From a virus: a DNA stretch of 32,496 bases. The position numbers and the translations under genes were made by a program. Shown piece after piece: positions 7,381 through 17,878 of this stretch. The notes beneath the pieces are model-generated. The model was not told the origin of the DNA, made no database searches, and saw nothing but the letters and a program-made list of their open reading frames with translations. Positions within the stretch are counted from its first letter, which is position 1, and every line of letters starts with the position of its first letter. The stretch covers positions 1 to 32,496 of IMG/VR virus record IMGVR_UViG_3300026519_000046; one strand, given 5' to 3'.

Positions 7381-8569
7381 TTTAACCGAGTTCTTTGAAA
7401 AAAATCTCCATGATTTAAAGATAAATAAAGCACTAGCTATATCTATTAAACAATATAGATACAGATGGATTAATAAAAAAGAAGATAATCATTTATTTCT
7501 TGGAAGCGATCTCACCGGAGTATATTCTCCAATGTTTACTTCTATAGATACACGACAATTCTTTACAGACGTCATTATGGAAGATAGAGATCATTTACAA
7601 CAAGAAGTCTATAAGGTAAAAGGAATTAATAAAAACTTCGAAGTATCTTCTAATATCTTTAATATCATTACAATGTGGATCATTAAAAACTTCATAGAAA
7701 AAAAGATGGAAGATGCAGCTTTGGATATGTTCCTTATATTCGCTTACAGGACGTTTGTATCGCTACACAGTAGGTACTTTATGTATCCTGTAACAAAGGC
7801 CATAGGAATGGCTGTAGTAGCTAGAATGAGTAATAAATACCTAGTCAAGAAGTTGGGGACATGGAATAACGTATTTATATACAGATCTAAGGATTTTATA
7901 AGCACTAAAGGTGTTAACCATAGAAGAATAATGAAGTTTAAAACAGATGATGTTGTTAAAGCAATAAATGATGGGAGTGGTAGATTAAAAAGCGCCTTAC
8001 TGCAAGTGTACTCTCTCACAGTAGAAGTTGCTAAACAGGGAGAGCAGATTACCACAAAGTCAACTACCATACAAGATGATGAGGGTGGAGAGATCATACG
8101 AGATATTACAGGAGGATATAGTAGTATATTAACAGACTTGCACGCCATTATAATAGATGAACATAAATTGGTTAATGAGACATATGTGGATGTTGTTGTA
8201 AAGATAGTCGGAGGTCATATAGACAAAACTGAACTTATTAGACTATTAAAATGGTTATCTAGTAATTTTACAGGAACCAAGGAATCTAAAAAAATAACAG
8301 AGGTGGTGGATAAAGCTATAACTATCACACTTAATTATTTAAATAGAAAAGGACAAACATCCATCAATGGATCTAATCTATATAACATCCTTACAGATAT
8401 AAAAAACGTATGGAGTGTTCGCAGAGAAGAAGATGATCAGCAAAAGTATAAAGAAGAACTAATAAGTATTGTTAAAAAGGTTAGTAAAAAGAAAGACATT
8501 AGTGTCGTGACATCTGTGTCTGTTGGTTTAATTACATATCTGTTTTTAAGAGCCTCTTATAAAAATTAA
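7367..8569 (+). CDS. Hypothetical protein upstream of TerL, 400 aa, probable C-terminal membrane segment
   Basis: The start is GTG at 7367 inside the previous gene; the ribosome-binding site is weak (GGACGGA). The product is long and largely helical. A run near residues 378-396 (VVTSVSVGLITYLFLRA), preceded by lysines, could be one transmembrane helix. Its stop overlaps the TerL ATG (TAATG at 8567-8571), so it is coupled to the terminase. phiKZ also has a protein of unknown function just before its TerL gene, and this may be its counterpart; that is inferred from position only. A packaging or portal-related role is not shown by the sequence. Confidence 0.7.
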   Translation: MSYRDLTEFFEKNLHDLKINKALAISIKQYRYRWINKKEDNHLFLGSDLTGVYSPMFTSIDTRQFFTDVIMEDRDHLQQEVYKVKGINKNFEVSSNIFNIITMWIIKNFIEKKMEDAALDMFLIFAYRTFVSLHSRYFMYPVTKAIGMAVVARMSNKYLVKKLGTWNNVFIYRSKDFISTKGVNHRRIMKFKTDDVVKAINDGSGRLKSALLQVYSLTVEVAKQGEQITTKSTTIQDDEGGEIIRDITGGYSSILTDLHAIIIDEHKLVNETYVDVVVKIVGGHIDKTELIRLLKWLSSNFTGTKESKKITEVVDKAITITLNYLNRKGQTSINGSNLYNILTDIKNVWSVRREEDDQQKYKEELISIVKKVSKKKDISVVTSVSVGLITYLFLRASYKN

Positions 8570-10692
8570 TGACTATACTATTCGAAGAAGACTGGATAAA
8601 GAAACATCCGGGCAGTATCATACATGAAACTACCATGAATGAATCTTTTCTACAGCTATCAGCCAAATATGAAAAAATGGGGATCAAGAATGCTAACTTT
8701 ATTTTGGCATTACACGATCCGTCATTAGCAGAAGTTGACCCACATGATCCAGACCTGGATATGGAGACTATTGCTAAGATAATAGTCGAAACTAAAAATA
8801 ATCCATGGTATTATATAAGAGAAATAGTACGCATACCTGTACAGGGCGCAGGAACTGCTGTTCGGTTTAAAGCCAGTAGAGGAACGATAGCTATCTATTG
8901 GTTATTTCTTAACCATATTACATCCATTGTTGTACAACCAAGACAAACTGGTAAAACAGTAACTACCTGTAGTCTAATGAGGTGGTTATTAAACATACGT
9001 TGTACACATACGAATATGAACTTATTAACATTATCGGAACCACTAAGAACAGACACCATAGAAACGTTAAAGGAATTAGAAGAACATTTGCCGTATTACT
9101 TCCAATTAACTACAGCGCAAGATCTTAATAATACTCATATGGTAACGGTAAATGCGTTAGGGAACGTTTACCGTGGATTTCTTCCACAGAGGTCTATCAA
9201 GGCTGCTGCAAACGTTATGCGCGGTCATACGGCTCCTATCTTCCATATGGACGAAGTAAGTAATGTATATAATATCGACATAACCATGCCTGCCGCTCTA
9301 GCCGCAGGTACCAACGCCAGAGACGTGGCGGCGGCGTCTGGTAACCCATATGGAACGATATTAACAACCAACGCTGGTAAAAAGGATGATAGAAGCGGAA
9401 AGTTTATATACGGCTTATTACAAAAAGCCATGGTATGGACAGAAAAGCTATTTGATTGTGAGAACCACGAAGAATTAGAGAAAGTAATTAGAGCTAATTC
9501 AACAGACGATGGTTTAATGGTTAATGCCTCATTTAACCACCGACAATTGGGTTATACTGATGAATGGTTAAAGAAAAAGATCGAAGAAGCCATTGCGTCC
9601 GGTGAGGATGCTGATAGGGACTTCTTAAATAAATGGACTTCTGGTAAATCAGCTTCTCCATTAACAAAAGAAGATATAGAAAGAATAGTAAATTCCAGGA
9701 TAACTGATCCGTATACTGAAATATCGCGAATTAATGGATTTGCAACACGATGGTATATTAACCAAAAACTGATAAATAATGCTGATAAATCGGGAGGATT
9801 AATAGCCGCCATTGATACATCTGATGCCGTTGGTAATGATGATATTAGTTTGGTAATAAGAAATGTAAGTGATGGATCAGTAGTAGCGGCGGGTAATTTT
9901 AATGAAACCAATCTAATTACATTTTCAGAATGGTTAATGGACTGGTTGTTAAGATATGAAAAACTGGTTCTTATTATAGAAAGACGGTCATCTGGGTTAA
10001 TGATGATGGATAGTTTAGCTACAATGATGATTAGTAAGGGGATGAATCCATTTAGACGTATGTTTAATTGGATAGTACAAGACGCAGATGCTGATCCCAA
10101 ATTATCGAATACTGTTCTCAAATCACATAGTTCTCAGTTATCAGAATTATATGCTAAACATAGAAAACGTTTTGGCTTTGCTACATCAGCCAGTGGGCGA
10201 GCTAGTCGCGATCATTTATACGGGGCTATTCTAACACAAGCTGTTAAGTATACAGGTAAATTTGTAAGAGATTCTGTCTTGATAGATCAATTAACAGGAC
10301 TTGTTGTAAAGAACGGAAGAATAGATCATGAGGATGGTGAACACGATGATATGGTCATTGCGTGGCTTCTATCATATTGGTTGCTAACTCAAGGAAAACA
10401 CTTAAAAGAATATAATTTAGATACATTACAGATTATGAGAAACAGACCTGTTGAAGAGTCTGAAGATCCTAAGAAAATGTATGAAAATGTTCAAGCGGTA
10501 AAATTAAGGAAAGAAGCTGGGGAAATTATTAAGAAGCTGCAAAATGAAAAGAACCCATATTTAGTAAAAATACTTGAACGAAAGTTAACACTAGTAATGA
10601 ATGAATTGCAATCAACGGGCGCTATCGAAGAGTTCTCAATAGAGGAACTTTTAGAGAGAATAAGAGCCTCGTCGAAAAAATCTAAATTTTAA
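8569..10692 (+). CDS. terL: Terminase large subunit (TerL)
   Basis: This is the DNA-packaging motor ATPase and headful nuclease, acting at the portal vertex of the prohead. In the 707-residue product the ATPase comes first: Walker A QPRQTGKT (residues 123-130) and Walker B IFHMDE with Asp228-Glu229. A TTNAG element near 266-270 fits the coupling (motif III) position. The RNase H-like nuclease follows, with AAIDTSD (Asp416), LIIERRSSG (Glu471) and GEHDDMVIAW (Asp593/Asp594). The QPRQTGKT form is typical of T4-like and phiKZ-like TerL proteins. The length is that of jumbo-phage TerL, without an obvious intein or insertion. No small terminase is evident beside it. Start ATG overlaps the upstream stop (TAATG). 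Confidence 0.95.
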   Translation: MTILFEEDWIKKHPGSIIHETTMNESFLQLSAKYEKMGIKNANFILALHDPSLAEVDPHDPDLDMETIAKIIVETKNNPWYYIREIVRIPVQGAGTAVRFKASRGTIAIYWLFLNHITSIVVQPRQTGKTVTTCSLMRWLLNIRCTHTNMNLLTLSEPLRTDTIETLKELEEHLPYYFQLTTAQDLNNTHMVTVNALGNVYRGFLPQRSIKAAANVMRGHTAPIFHMDEVSNVYNIDITMPAALAAGTNARDVAAASGNPYGTILTTNAGKKDDRSGKFIYGLLQKAMVWTEKLFDCENHEELEKVIRANSTDDGLMVNASFNHRQLGYTDEWLKKKIEEAIASGEDADRDFLNKWTSGKSASPLTKEDIERIVNSRITDPYTEISRINGFATRWYINQKLINNADKSGGLIAAIDTSDAVGNDDISLVIRNVSDGSVVAAGNFNETNLITFSEWLMDWLLRYEKLVLIIERRSSGLMMMDSLATMMISKGMNPFRRMFNWIVQDADADPKLSNTVLKSHSSQLSELYAKHRKRFGFATSASGRASRDHLYGAILTQAVKYTGKFVRDSVLIDQLTGLVVKNGRIDHEDGEHDDMVIAWLLSYWLLTQGKHLKEYNLDTLQIMRNRPVEESEDPKKMYENVQAVKLRKEAGEIIKKLQNEKNPYLVKILERKLTLVMNELQSTGAIEEFSIEELLERIRASSKKSKF

Positions 10693-10709
10693 TTTTTTTG
10701 GAGATTTAA

Positions 10710-11141
10710 ATGGCTCGTAAAGATGTTATTGTTTTCGATAATCAAGAGGGTTTTCCAGGTAGTGCTGATACAGTGCAAGGAAATCCTCCTGACTTCTTTT
10801 TACTATATCAAGATTTGATAGATATGCTAACCGCGTCGTTACAAAGTGTTAAGTTTATAAATAAACCAATTATTGGGGCGTCAAACCAATCCCCACTGAC
10901 ACTGTCTGGTAACGGATATACAACCACGCAATATTGGATAGGTCCACATACGAAAACCGTTTGGGAACTAGCATCTGATAATATTTTCTCTAACATAGTA
11001 GAAACAAGCACAGTTACTTCTGGAGATCTTTATACATGGAATCCCACAACAAATACACCAGGAACTTATTATGCTAGGGTACGGTACGCATCTCCACCAG
11101 AAACCTCTGTTTGGTCAGATTGGATCGAAATCACTATTTAA
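10710..11141 (+). CDS. Small fibronectin-III-like virion or adhesion protein, 143 aa
   Basis: After an N-terminal stretch of about 50 residues comes one fibronectin-like module: an opening KPIIGASNQSPLTLSG strand, central TVWELASDNIFSNIV, then GTYYARVRYASP and VWSDWIEI. The same pattern (W-E-x-A-x-D-xx-F, YYxRVRY, S-x-W-S) recurs in the next three genes and in the minus-strand 1275-residue protein. Such modules are common on phage tails and capsids and may bind surface carbohydrates. The leader TTTTTTTGGAG resembles that of the next gene. There is no signal peptide, so it is presumably a virion part. Confidence 0.75.
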   Translation: MARKDVIVFDNQEGFPGSADTVQGNPPDFFLLYQDLIDMLTASLQSVKFINKPIIGASNQSPLTLSGNGYTTTQYWIGPHTKTVWELASDNIFSNIVETSTVTSGDLYTWNPTTNTPGTYYARVRYASPPETSVWSDWIEITI

Positions 11142-11160
11142 TTTTTTTTTGGAGTCTTAG

Positions 11161-11634
11161 ATGGCTAACATCACATATCATATCGATAAAACAAACGAGT
11201 GTAGCGGGAATACAGACGCCACTAATTTTGCTGGTGGGGATGTTAATGATCTTGTTCCCGCCAATCTGGTTATTTACTTAACTGCTCAGGTACTTAATCC
11301 GCCAATTAAATTACCAGATGTTATTTCACCACCACCTAGTCCTAGCGGAACACCTGGGTATGATTCGACACAACAAATTATATTTTCAGCGACAGCGTAT
11401 GAGACAGAAGATATATTTATAGGACAACATACTGCATCTACTTGGCAAGTTGGAGATAGTAGTGATTTTTCAAATGTAGTTTATGAATGGCTATCCGATA
11501 CAACAAATTTAGAAACACTGACTATACCCCCCAATACAATGGGACCGGGACAGTATTTATATCTACGTGTTCGTTATGAATCTGGTTATTATACATCTGG
11601 TTGGACTGGTGCTAGGAGGTTTAGAACACTATGA
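11161..11634 (+). CDS. Small fibronectin-III-like virion or adhesion protein, 157 aa
   Basis: It is a sibling of the 143-residue gene before it: a variable N-terminal stretch with a proline-rich linker (SPPPSPSGTPG), then one module with STWQVGDSSDFSNVVYEW, QYLYLRVRYESG and TSGWTGARRF. Ribosome-binding site GGAG after a T-run. Its TGA overlaps the next ATG (ATGA, 11631-11634), so it is coupled to the first large Kelch-bearing protein. Likely part of the same fibre or surface assembly as its neighbours. Confidence 0.75.
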   Translation: MANITYHIDKTNECSGNTDATNFAGGDVNDLVPANLVIYLTAQVLNPPIKLPDVISPPPSPSGTPGYDSTQQIIFSATAYETEDIFIGQHTASTWQVGDSSDFSNVVYEWLSDTTNLETLTIPPNTMGPGQYLYLRVRYESGYYTSGWTGARRFRTL

Positions 11635-14600
11635 CTAGTCGTAGAGACGGAAATCGTCCTCAGAATAAGTTCTATCGTGACGTATATATGAAAACCAAGG
11701 GATGCATAAGTATCTCTGGATTAGCGGACTTCTTAGGAGAAATCCGTTTTGATGAATATGTTCAACGATTACGTTTCGCAGAACTCATTAAAACTTTTGA
11801 TACATTACCAGCACCACCTGTTGGTCAAGCAAGGGTTCTTGGTCCAGCAAAAGATGAATTAATAGCGGACGCAAGTAACCTTGTTGTTCAAATCGATCCA
11901 AATAGTTTTACCGGGGATGGTGGTCTTGAACCATTAACAATAACGGCAACACGATATCAGGTATCTACAGATCCCAATTTCCAAAATATTGTCTATGATA
12001 ATACGGATACAACTCAATTCTTTGGGAAACTAATACCTTTACCGCCGACAGGTGGCGTGGAACAGCAATACTATATTAGAACCCAATTCGTTACTAACAA
12101 TTTTGTTGGTGGGTGGAGTGAAGAAATCCCATTTCGATGGAATTTAGATAGTGGTATAACCACACCAACAATAACTAATGAAGTAAATAGATTAATATTA
12201 GCAACACCTTATACAACATTTGGTAACTTTAATGAACCACAAATTTCTTCAGATTGGGAAGTTGCGCTAGATGACCAATTCCAATCCATGGTCTATACTA
12301 GTTACGCAGACACTATTAATCTACAAACTATTACATTAGCATCTTTAACAGCTGGACAATACTACTGGGTAAGAGTTAAATACCATGCCACCACAAGAAG
12401 TTCTGATTGGTCGCCACCTTTTCAGTTTTTAGCACAAACTTATTTCCCGGCACCGCAAATCGTTTACCCTACTTTTCATGATGCTGGTACTAATAGTATC
12501 GTAGTGGCACCATACGCTGGTTTATATGCTAATCCAGAAATAGTAATCGAGATGCGCTATACGGATGATCCAGATAGTCCTAACCCTATATGGACAGCAT
12601 GGACAAATTTTCAGCATATTTTTGAACCATACGGGTATTATGATATCTATATGGATACCGCACCTCCTGGTGGGAAACGGAGGTATGAGTGTAAAGCACG
12701 ATGGAGATATTTGGATGCTGCTACTGGACAGTATGTTTATTCTACATATTCTAACACATATTATACTATAATAGATTACACGTTATATAGTGGACAAGGT
12801 GGGTATATTACATACGGAATAAGTAATACATATAAAAGTAGCTATTATTTAACAGGAGCCGCTACGTTTACAGGTCATAGTTTAACACAAATAGAGTATC
12901 AAGCCTTTTCAGATAGAGCATTGACGAATATGGTACATACTGCAACTACTCCTATCTCTGGGATTAATAGCCATTATTATACATCTCCATACTGGGCTTG
13001 GAAAAGAAACGGCTCTGCTTTCTTTTGGGTGCCGGATAATGTATACTATATTAGAGCTAGAAAAATAGACAGTAATGGTATTCCTACTTCTTGGTCGGAT
13101 GTTAGAGTGCTTGATCTTACCGGTCTTGGGTATCCGAATAAACCAACGATTATATTACCTATAAACGGCGATACCAATGTTAGTAGTCCTGTATTCCAGT
13201 TAACACCAGTATCTTTTATTACTGATGATAAAGATAAACTATATGTAAAATTCTTTGGAATACAACCAAAATTAGGAACCAGCCTGGATGGAAATGGAGA
13301 TCCTGCTAATCTTTTGGAATATGAACCATACCAGTACAATGATCCGGCTAAATGTTACAAATACATTACTGGGGAATTGGATCCGAGCACAGTATATCAT
13401 CTGCAAATGCGTTACTTGTTTGAACCCTATTACTGGGGAACAGACTGGACCAACACTGTTACATTTACAACATCGGCTACTCCAATACCAAGAACACCCG
13501 GTATTAACCAACTATTAATAACTGGAAGCACCACTATTGGGGTACCACAAAATCCGACTATTGTTAATTTTGATAGATTCTATACGCCAAGAACTGATAT
13601 ATCTGCTGGACTACAATTTAATATTTATGATGTTTTAACAAACGAATTAGTTGCTTATTATATTCCAGATCCTACAAACGCTTGGTATGGTAAGACTGGT
13701 GTTAGTAAAAAACTGAACTTAGCGACATTAGTTAAGGGAAGACAATACAGAATTAGATATAGAGAAGTGAGAAGAATAAATGGCTCCAATTCTGGTAACT
13801 CTATTGCTACAAAATGGAACGAAAAGACATTTACAGTAACACGAACAGATGATATTAACTTAGGTAATGGTGCAGAGGGAACGAATACTGGAATTATAAA
13901 ATGGGCTAGATATGGAGCTGTATTTGGACAACTGGATTACAGTAATGTATATAAAGGATCAAGCTATATATATTCTGGTATTTTTGGAAACGCTTTCCAT
14001 ATCAGTTATGCTGACTGTAATAGTGTTCCCTGTACATGGGGTGTTACTAGAATAGATAGCGCGGTTATGCCTAAAGGAGCGTTAAATGTAGTATATAACC
14101 CAGATACAGATAATGTAGAATTTTGGGGTAATAGAGAAGCACATTCTAATACTACAGCACAGTATTATAATTTTACTACAGATTCGTATAGTGCTGGACA
14201 AGATTGGTCTGCCGGTTTCAGTAACTATAATTGTAGAAATATGATATATATTCCTGGACAGGGCAGATGGTTTTCTGGAGGAACATTTCAAACAGGAGAC
14301 CTTATGGATAGTGGAAGAACATATATGTGGAATAATGGTTCAGCCACACCTGTTGAGAAAACACAAAAACCAAATAAAGCATGGAGTTTTGGACAAGCAT
14401 ATAAACAAAATACGAACAGTATAATTACCATCGGAGGTACCGCTTCTAATAACCCAGCATTTCCACAGTATGTAATACAAACTGGAATTGAGGAATATGA
14501 TATTGCAACAGACACATGGACTTTGATAGGGGATATGCCTGGGCCGTTGCGAGATACACAGTGTTGTTGGATGACAGGTACTAATTATATTCTTATTACA

Positions 14601-14795
14601 AAAACAGGTTTTACTGTGGATTTAGGTAGTTTTGGTGGAGATATGGAACATTACACATTTATATATGATACTTTAAACAATACTTTTGATATAATAAGTG
14701 ATGAAGGTAATCTTGGTAATGCTCCGTGGTATTATAACGGATATTTATTTTATAGTGGGTTCAGGTATTTAGGCGCGTATGCTTTTGGAACGTAG
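11631..14795 (+). CDS. Large fibronectin-III / Kelch-like fibre protein, 1054 aa
   Basis: Residues 1-60 form a polar N-terminal region (KTKGCISISG, DEYVQRLRFAEL) that matches the corresponding part of the next gene and is probably the virion-attachment end. About six fibronectin-like modules follow (roughly 60-745), recognised by DWEVALDDQFQSMVY, YYWVRVKY and SSDWSPPFQF type elements; domain edges are approximate. The last 300 residues have Kelch-like blades, for example EEYDIATDTWTLIGDMP, with repeated Gly-rich strands and Trp, suggesting a beta-propeller. Kelch propellers at the tips of such proteins often bind ligands, so this is a good candidate receptor-binding or adhesion fibre. No enzymatic motif was seen. 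Confidence 0.8.
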   Translation: MTSRRDGNRPQNKFYRDVYMKTKGCISISGLADFLGEIRFDEYVQRLRFAELIKTFDTLPAPPVGQARVLGPAKDELIADASNLVVQIDPNSFTGDGGLEPLTITATRYQVSTDPNFQNIVYDNTDTTQFFGKLIPLPPTGGVEQQYYIRTQFVTNNFVGGWSEEIPFRWNLDSGITTPTITNEVNRLILATPYTTFGNFNEPQISSDWEVALDDQFQSMVYTSYADTINLQTITLASLTAGQYYWVRVKYHATTRSSDWSPPFQFLAQTYFPAPQIVYPTFHDAGTNSIVVAPYAGLYANPEIVIEMRYTDDPDSPNPIWTAWTNFQHIFEPYGYYDIYMDTAPPGGKRRYECKARWRYLDAATGQYVYSTYSNTYYTIIDYTLYSGQGGYITYGISNTYKSSYYLTGAATFTGHSLTQIEYQAFSDRALTNMVHTATTPISGINSHYYTSPYWAWKRNGSAFFWVPDNVYYIRARKIDSNGIPTSWSDVRVLDLTGLGYPNKPTIILPINGDTNVSSPVFQLTPVSFITDDKDKLYVKFFGIQPKLGTSLDGNGDPANLLEYEPYQYNDPAKCYKYITGELDPSTVYHLQMRYLFEPYYWGTDWTNTVTFTTSATPIPRTPGINQLLITGSTTIGVPQNPTIVNFDRFYTPRTDISAGLQFNIYDVLTNELVAYYIPDPTNAWYGKTGVSKKLNLATLVKGRQYRIRYREVRRINGSNSGNSIATKWNEKTFTVTRTDDINLGNGAEGTNTGIIKWARYGAVFGQLDYSNVYKGSSYIYSGIFGNAFHISYADCNSVPCTWGVTRIDSAVMPKGALNVVYNPDTDNVEFWGNREAHSNTTAQYYNFTTDSYSAGQDWSAGFSNYNCRNMIYIPGQGRWFSGGTFQTGDLMDSGRTYMWNNGSATPVEKTQKPNKAWSFGQAYKQNTNSIITIGGTASNNPAFPQYVIQTGIEEYDIATDTWTLIGDMPGPLRDTQCCWMTGTNYILITKTGFTVDLGSFGGDMEHYTFIYDTLNNTFDIISDEGNLGNAPWYYNGYLFYSGFRYLGAYAFGT

Positions 14796-14803
14796 GTTTT
14801 TTT

Positions 14804-17800
14804 ATGGCTAAGAAACGATATAATTCAAATGCTAAATGGAAGACAAAAGGTTGTCTATTAAATGGACAAATAGAAGCAGACTATTTGGGAAATGTTCCGT
14901 ATGATGGATATGTGGGTAATAAGACATATAATAGGTTGGTGTCTGAATTAGAATCTGCCAACAGTATAATTGATAAACCTGTTATCACAAGTCCTGTTAA
15001 CGGATTTGTAGTAACAGGTAACTCTCTTGTAGTATCGTCTAGTCAATATAGCATAACCGGTATTGAAGATAAACAACATGTTTCTACCACATATCAGATA
15101 GCTACGGATAATACGTTCACCAATCTTATATATGATAGTACTACAGCTACACCAACAACTACAAAGATTATACCAATTAATACTAATGGAAGCTTTGTTT
15201 TAAGAATACGTTATAATTCAAATAACTGGACAAGTGAATGGTCTGATATAGTTAATTTTAGTAGAAATTATATTCCTGGAATATTGACACCTTCTATATT
15301 AACAGACGGTGGTGTAAATAGGCTTTTAGAATCTTCTGCGTTTGGTACGGATCCTGGGTTTGTTGGTGCGCATGATTCATCCGACTGGGAAGTAGCATTA
15401 GATAGTGGCTTTACTTCCGTTATTCTATCCGCCTATAGCGATTCTATACAGAAAACGTCCTTAAATATTTCAAACTTATTAACAGGTACCCAATATTATG
15501 CTAGGGTAAGATATAGATCTGGTGCTACTGTAAGTAGTTGGTCAAATCCTTATGGTTTTATAACACAAGTGTATTTACCACCACCAGAACTAACGTATCC
15601 TAGTTTACAAGGAACTGATCCTATATTAGATGTATTCCTAAAGGATTATAATGGCGGTCCTCCAAGGACAGATGTAGTAGTACGTATCGTTGTTAAACGA
15701 CGCTACACACCTACCGCTACCTGGTTTACATCGTTGAACACCACCTATACCATAAATGATTATGGAAACTATAGTGCGCCAGCATATACAATATCACAGT
15801 CAATACCAAAAACGTACTACGAAATAACCATAACGTATGAACACACTCCTACTAATACAGCTAGTGATCCTACGGTTATTAATCTAACATTATATAAAAA
15901 TAGTTGGGCAATACAACCAACAAGTCTTTATAAAGCCCCAACAGGAGAATTGTTTTATAAAATGTATGATCCATTATATTATGGACAATCTATACCAATA
16001 ACCGCAGTACGTTGGCAAATATTCGACGATAGACGTTTTATAAATCCGGTATATGAAGTAGTATATAATTACGATGGTAGTAATGATATAGATAGACGGT
16101 TCTATCCGTCACCAGTTTATGAAGAATCTTATGGTAAGGAGATTCACTATTTTGATATCGGTAAATACTACTATGTGAGATGCCAATATATATCTGGTGG
16201 AATAACATCTCCGTGGTCATCCTCTAGAATATTTGATCTTAGAAACAAATACTATATACAGAAACCAAACATAGTGGCTCCATTTAATGGAGAAACTAAT
16301 GTGAATGATACCGTGGTTAGAATGACTAATGCTATTACCGTGTCGACTGCACAAGAACCAACCAGAAGTAACCTATTCGGTGTGCATGTAGTTATAGGAG
16401 ATAGTATCGATCAAAATGGAGAAATAAATAACGTTATAGAAGATGCGTATTATTATAATCCTAGAGAAACTAGATCTGGAATATATCCTACTGGCGCGCT
16501 TAGTAATAATAAAACATTTTATATTAAAGTAAGATATATATGTAAACCCTTAGGGGACAAATGTTTCAGTGAATGGTCTGATATTGTTAGTTTTACTACT
16601 GGTAATAGCATCTCTAATTTCCCAGATGTTTCTGACTTTAAAGTTGGTGGAATGACTACGTATGGGGTTGCATCTAGACCGTTAATATATCAAGCTAATA
16701 GACTCTATAATGAAGATCAAAATAAATCCGCTATATCTTACTATATAACTGACGTCAATGGTAAATTAGTTCAGATAGGTGGGTGGGAGTCAAGTATCTT
16801 AAATTACACACTAAATGTTCCAGACGTCTATATGTATTTTGTTAGAGAAGACCTAAATTTAAATCAAACATATAGGTTGTATTATAGAAGAAATATTGTT
16901 ACAAAAGAAATAGGAGCACTAACAAGCAATGTATCTAGTACCTGGAGCAGTGTACAAATAACACCTACTAGACAATTTCATGCAAGAGAAAGAATGACCG
17001 ATCCGCCAAATCTGGGGACAAGAACGATACGCACCGTGTATGCCAAAGGATCCGCCGTTAACTTTAACGAATATATTATACAGTTTGCTGATAATAATAT
17101 AGATATGCAGGTGGAGTATTATAATGTGGCGTCAGACAGTTGGACTATCGGAGCATCGACTTCCAGAAGAAGAAATAGATATACGGCTATCTTTAATGAA
17201 TATACTGGACTAGCAGAAGTATATGGCCATAGGACAGATAGTAACTCAAATCTTGATGGTAAAAATTACAACGTATTAACAAATACATGGAGTCCTGGAA
17301 ATACATTATATCCAAACTATACACTGGTTAGGGACAACTATGGGGTATATCATCCTGGAAAAGGATCAATTATTAGTCTAGGGAGATTTTATCAAAGCGG
17401 GGGTGTATTGGATGGAATAACAGTTATGTGGGATGATGTTACGGGGGTAAGATCAGAAAAGCCACCGCTGTTTACACCTATATGGAATAGCCAGCCGGTA
17501 GTAGGGAGCGATAATAAACTATATTATCTTGGAATGTCCTATACGGCGGCAGTAGGTACAAGTTATGACGTATGGAGCCTTGATGTAATAAATTCTTGGG
17601 GTGGTTGGGGTTATCATGATACTCTTCCATTACCGATAAAGAACGGATACTGCATTAAGCTAAAGGACGATATAATGGTAGTAAATACATTAGGAAAACC
17701 CAATAGATTTAGAAACATACTTTGGACCTATGATATAAATAATAAAGTACTTGAGCCTATTTATACAATAGCCGTGCGTGGAGTCTATAGGTTGTCTGGT

Positions 17801-17866
17801 AAAGGAGATGGAATATGTTACGCGTCATATCGGGCAAGACTATATAGATTCAAATTGATTGTATAA
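14804..17866 (+). CDS. Large fibronectin-III / Kelch-like fibre protein, 1020 aa
   Basis: It is a paralogue of the preceding 1054-residue protein and starts nine bases after it. The N-terminal region shares the KTKGC element and a YDGYV tract, then modules with SSDWEVALDSGFTSVIL, YYARVRYRSG and SSWSNPYGF run to about residue 720. The C-terminal 300 residues carry Kelch-like strands (YYNVASDSWTIGAST, NYNVLTNTWSPGN, TYDINNKVLEPI). The two proteins keep the same architecture but differ greatly in module sequence, as expected for duplicated, diversified host-binding proteins. It ends the plus-strand unit at a strong hairpin. Role as an alternative or partner fibre is inference. Confidence 0.8.
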   Translation: MAKKRYNSNAKWKTKGCLLNGQIEADYLGNVPYDGYVGNKTYNRLVSELESANSIIDKPVITSPVNGFVVTGNSLVVSSSQYSITGIEDKQHVSTTYQIATDNTFTNLIYDSTTATPTTTKIIPINTNGSFVLRIRYNSNNWTSEWSDIVNFSRNYIPGILTPSILTDGGVNRLLESSAFGTDPGFVGAHDSSDWEVALDSGFTSVILSAYSDSIQKTSLNISNLLTGTQYYARVRYRSGATVSSWSNPYGFITQVYLPPPELTYPSLQGTDPILDVFLKDYNGGPPRTDVVVRIVVKRRYTPTATWFTSLNTTYTINDYGNYSAPAYTISQSIPKTYYEITITYEHTPTNTASDPTVINLTLYKNSWAIQPTSLYKAPTGELFYKMYDPLYYGQSIPITAVRWQIFDDRRFINPVYEVVYNYDGSNDIDRRFYPSPVYEESYGKEIHYFDIGKYYYVRCQYISGGITSPWSSSRIFDLRNKYYIQKPNIVAPFNGETNVNDTVVRMTNAITVSTAQEPTRSNLFGVHVVIGDSIDQNGEINNVIEDAYYYNPRETRSGIYPTGALSNNKTFYIKVRYICKPLGDKCFSEWSDIVSFTTGNSISNFPDVSDFKVGGMTTYGVASRPLIYQANRLYNEDQNKSAISYYITDVNGKLVQIGGWESSILNYTLNVPDVYMYFVREDLNLNQTYRLYYRRNIVTKEIGALTSNVSSTWSSVQITPTRQFHARERMTDPPNLGTRTIRTVYAKGSAVNFNEYIIQFADNNIDMQVEYYNVASDSWTIGASTSRRRNRYTAIFNEYTGLAEVYGHRTDSNSNLDGKNYNVLTNTWSPGNTLYPNYTLVRDNYGVYHPGKGSIISLGRFYQSGGVLDGITVMWDDVTGVRSEKPPLFTPIWNSQPVVGSDNKLYYLGMSYTAAVGTSYDVWSLDVINSWGGWGYHDTLPLPIKNGYCIKLKDDIMVVNTLGKPNRFRNILWTYDINNKVLEPIYTIAVRGVYRLSGKGDGICYASYRARLYRFKLIV

Positions 17867-17878
17867 TCTTAAATAATA

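Noticed and set aside
7744-8148. Long minus-strand frame inside the gene upstream of TerL
   Set aside because: It lies within a coding frame on the opposite strand, has no ribosome-binding site and no operon context; a shadow frame.
9552-10121. A 189-residue minus-strand frame within TerL
   Set aside because: It overlaps the conserved nuclease domain of TerL and has low-complexity composition typical of an antisense shadow.
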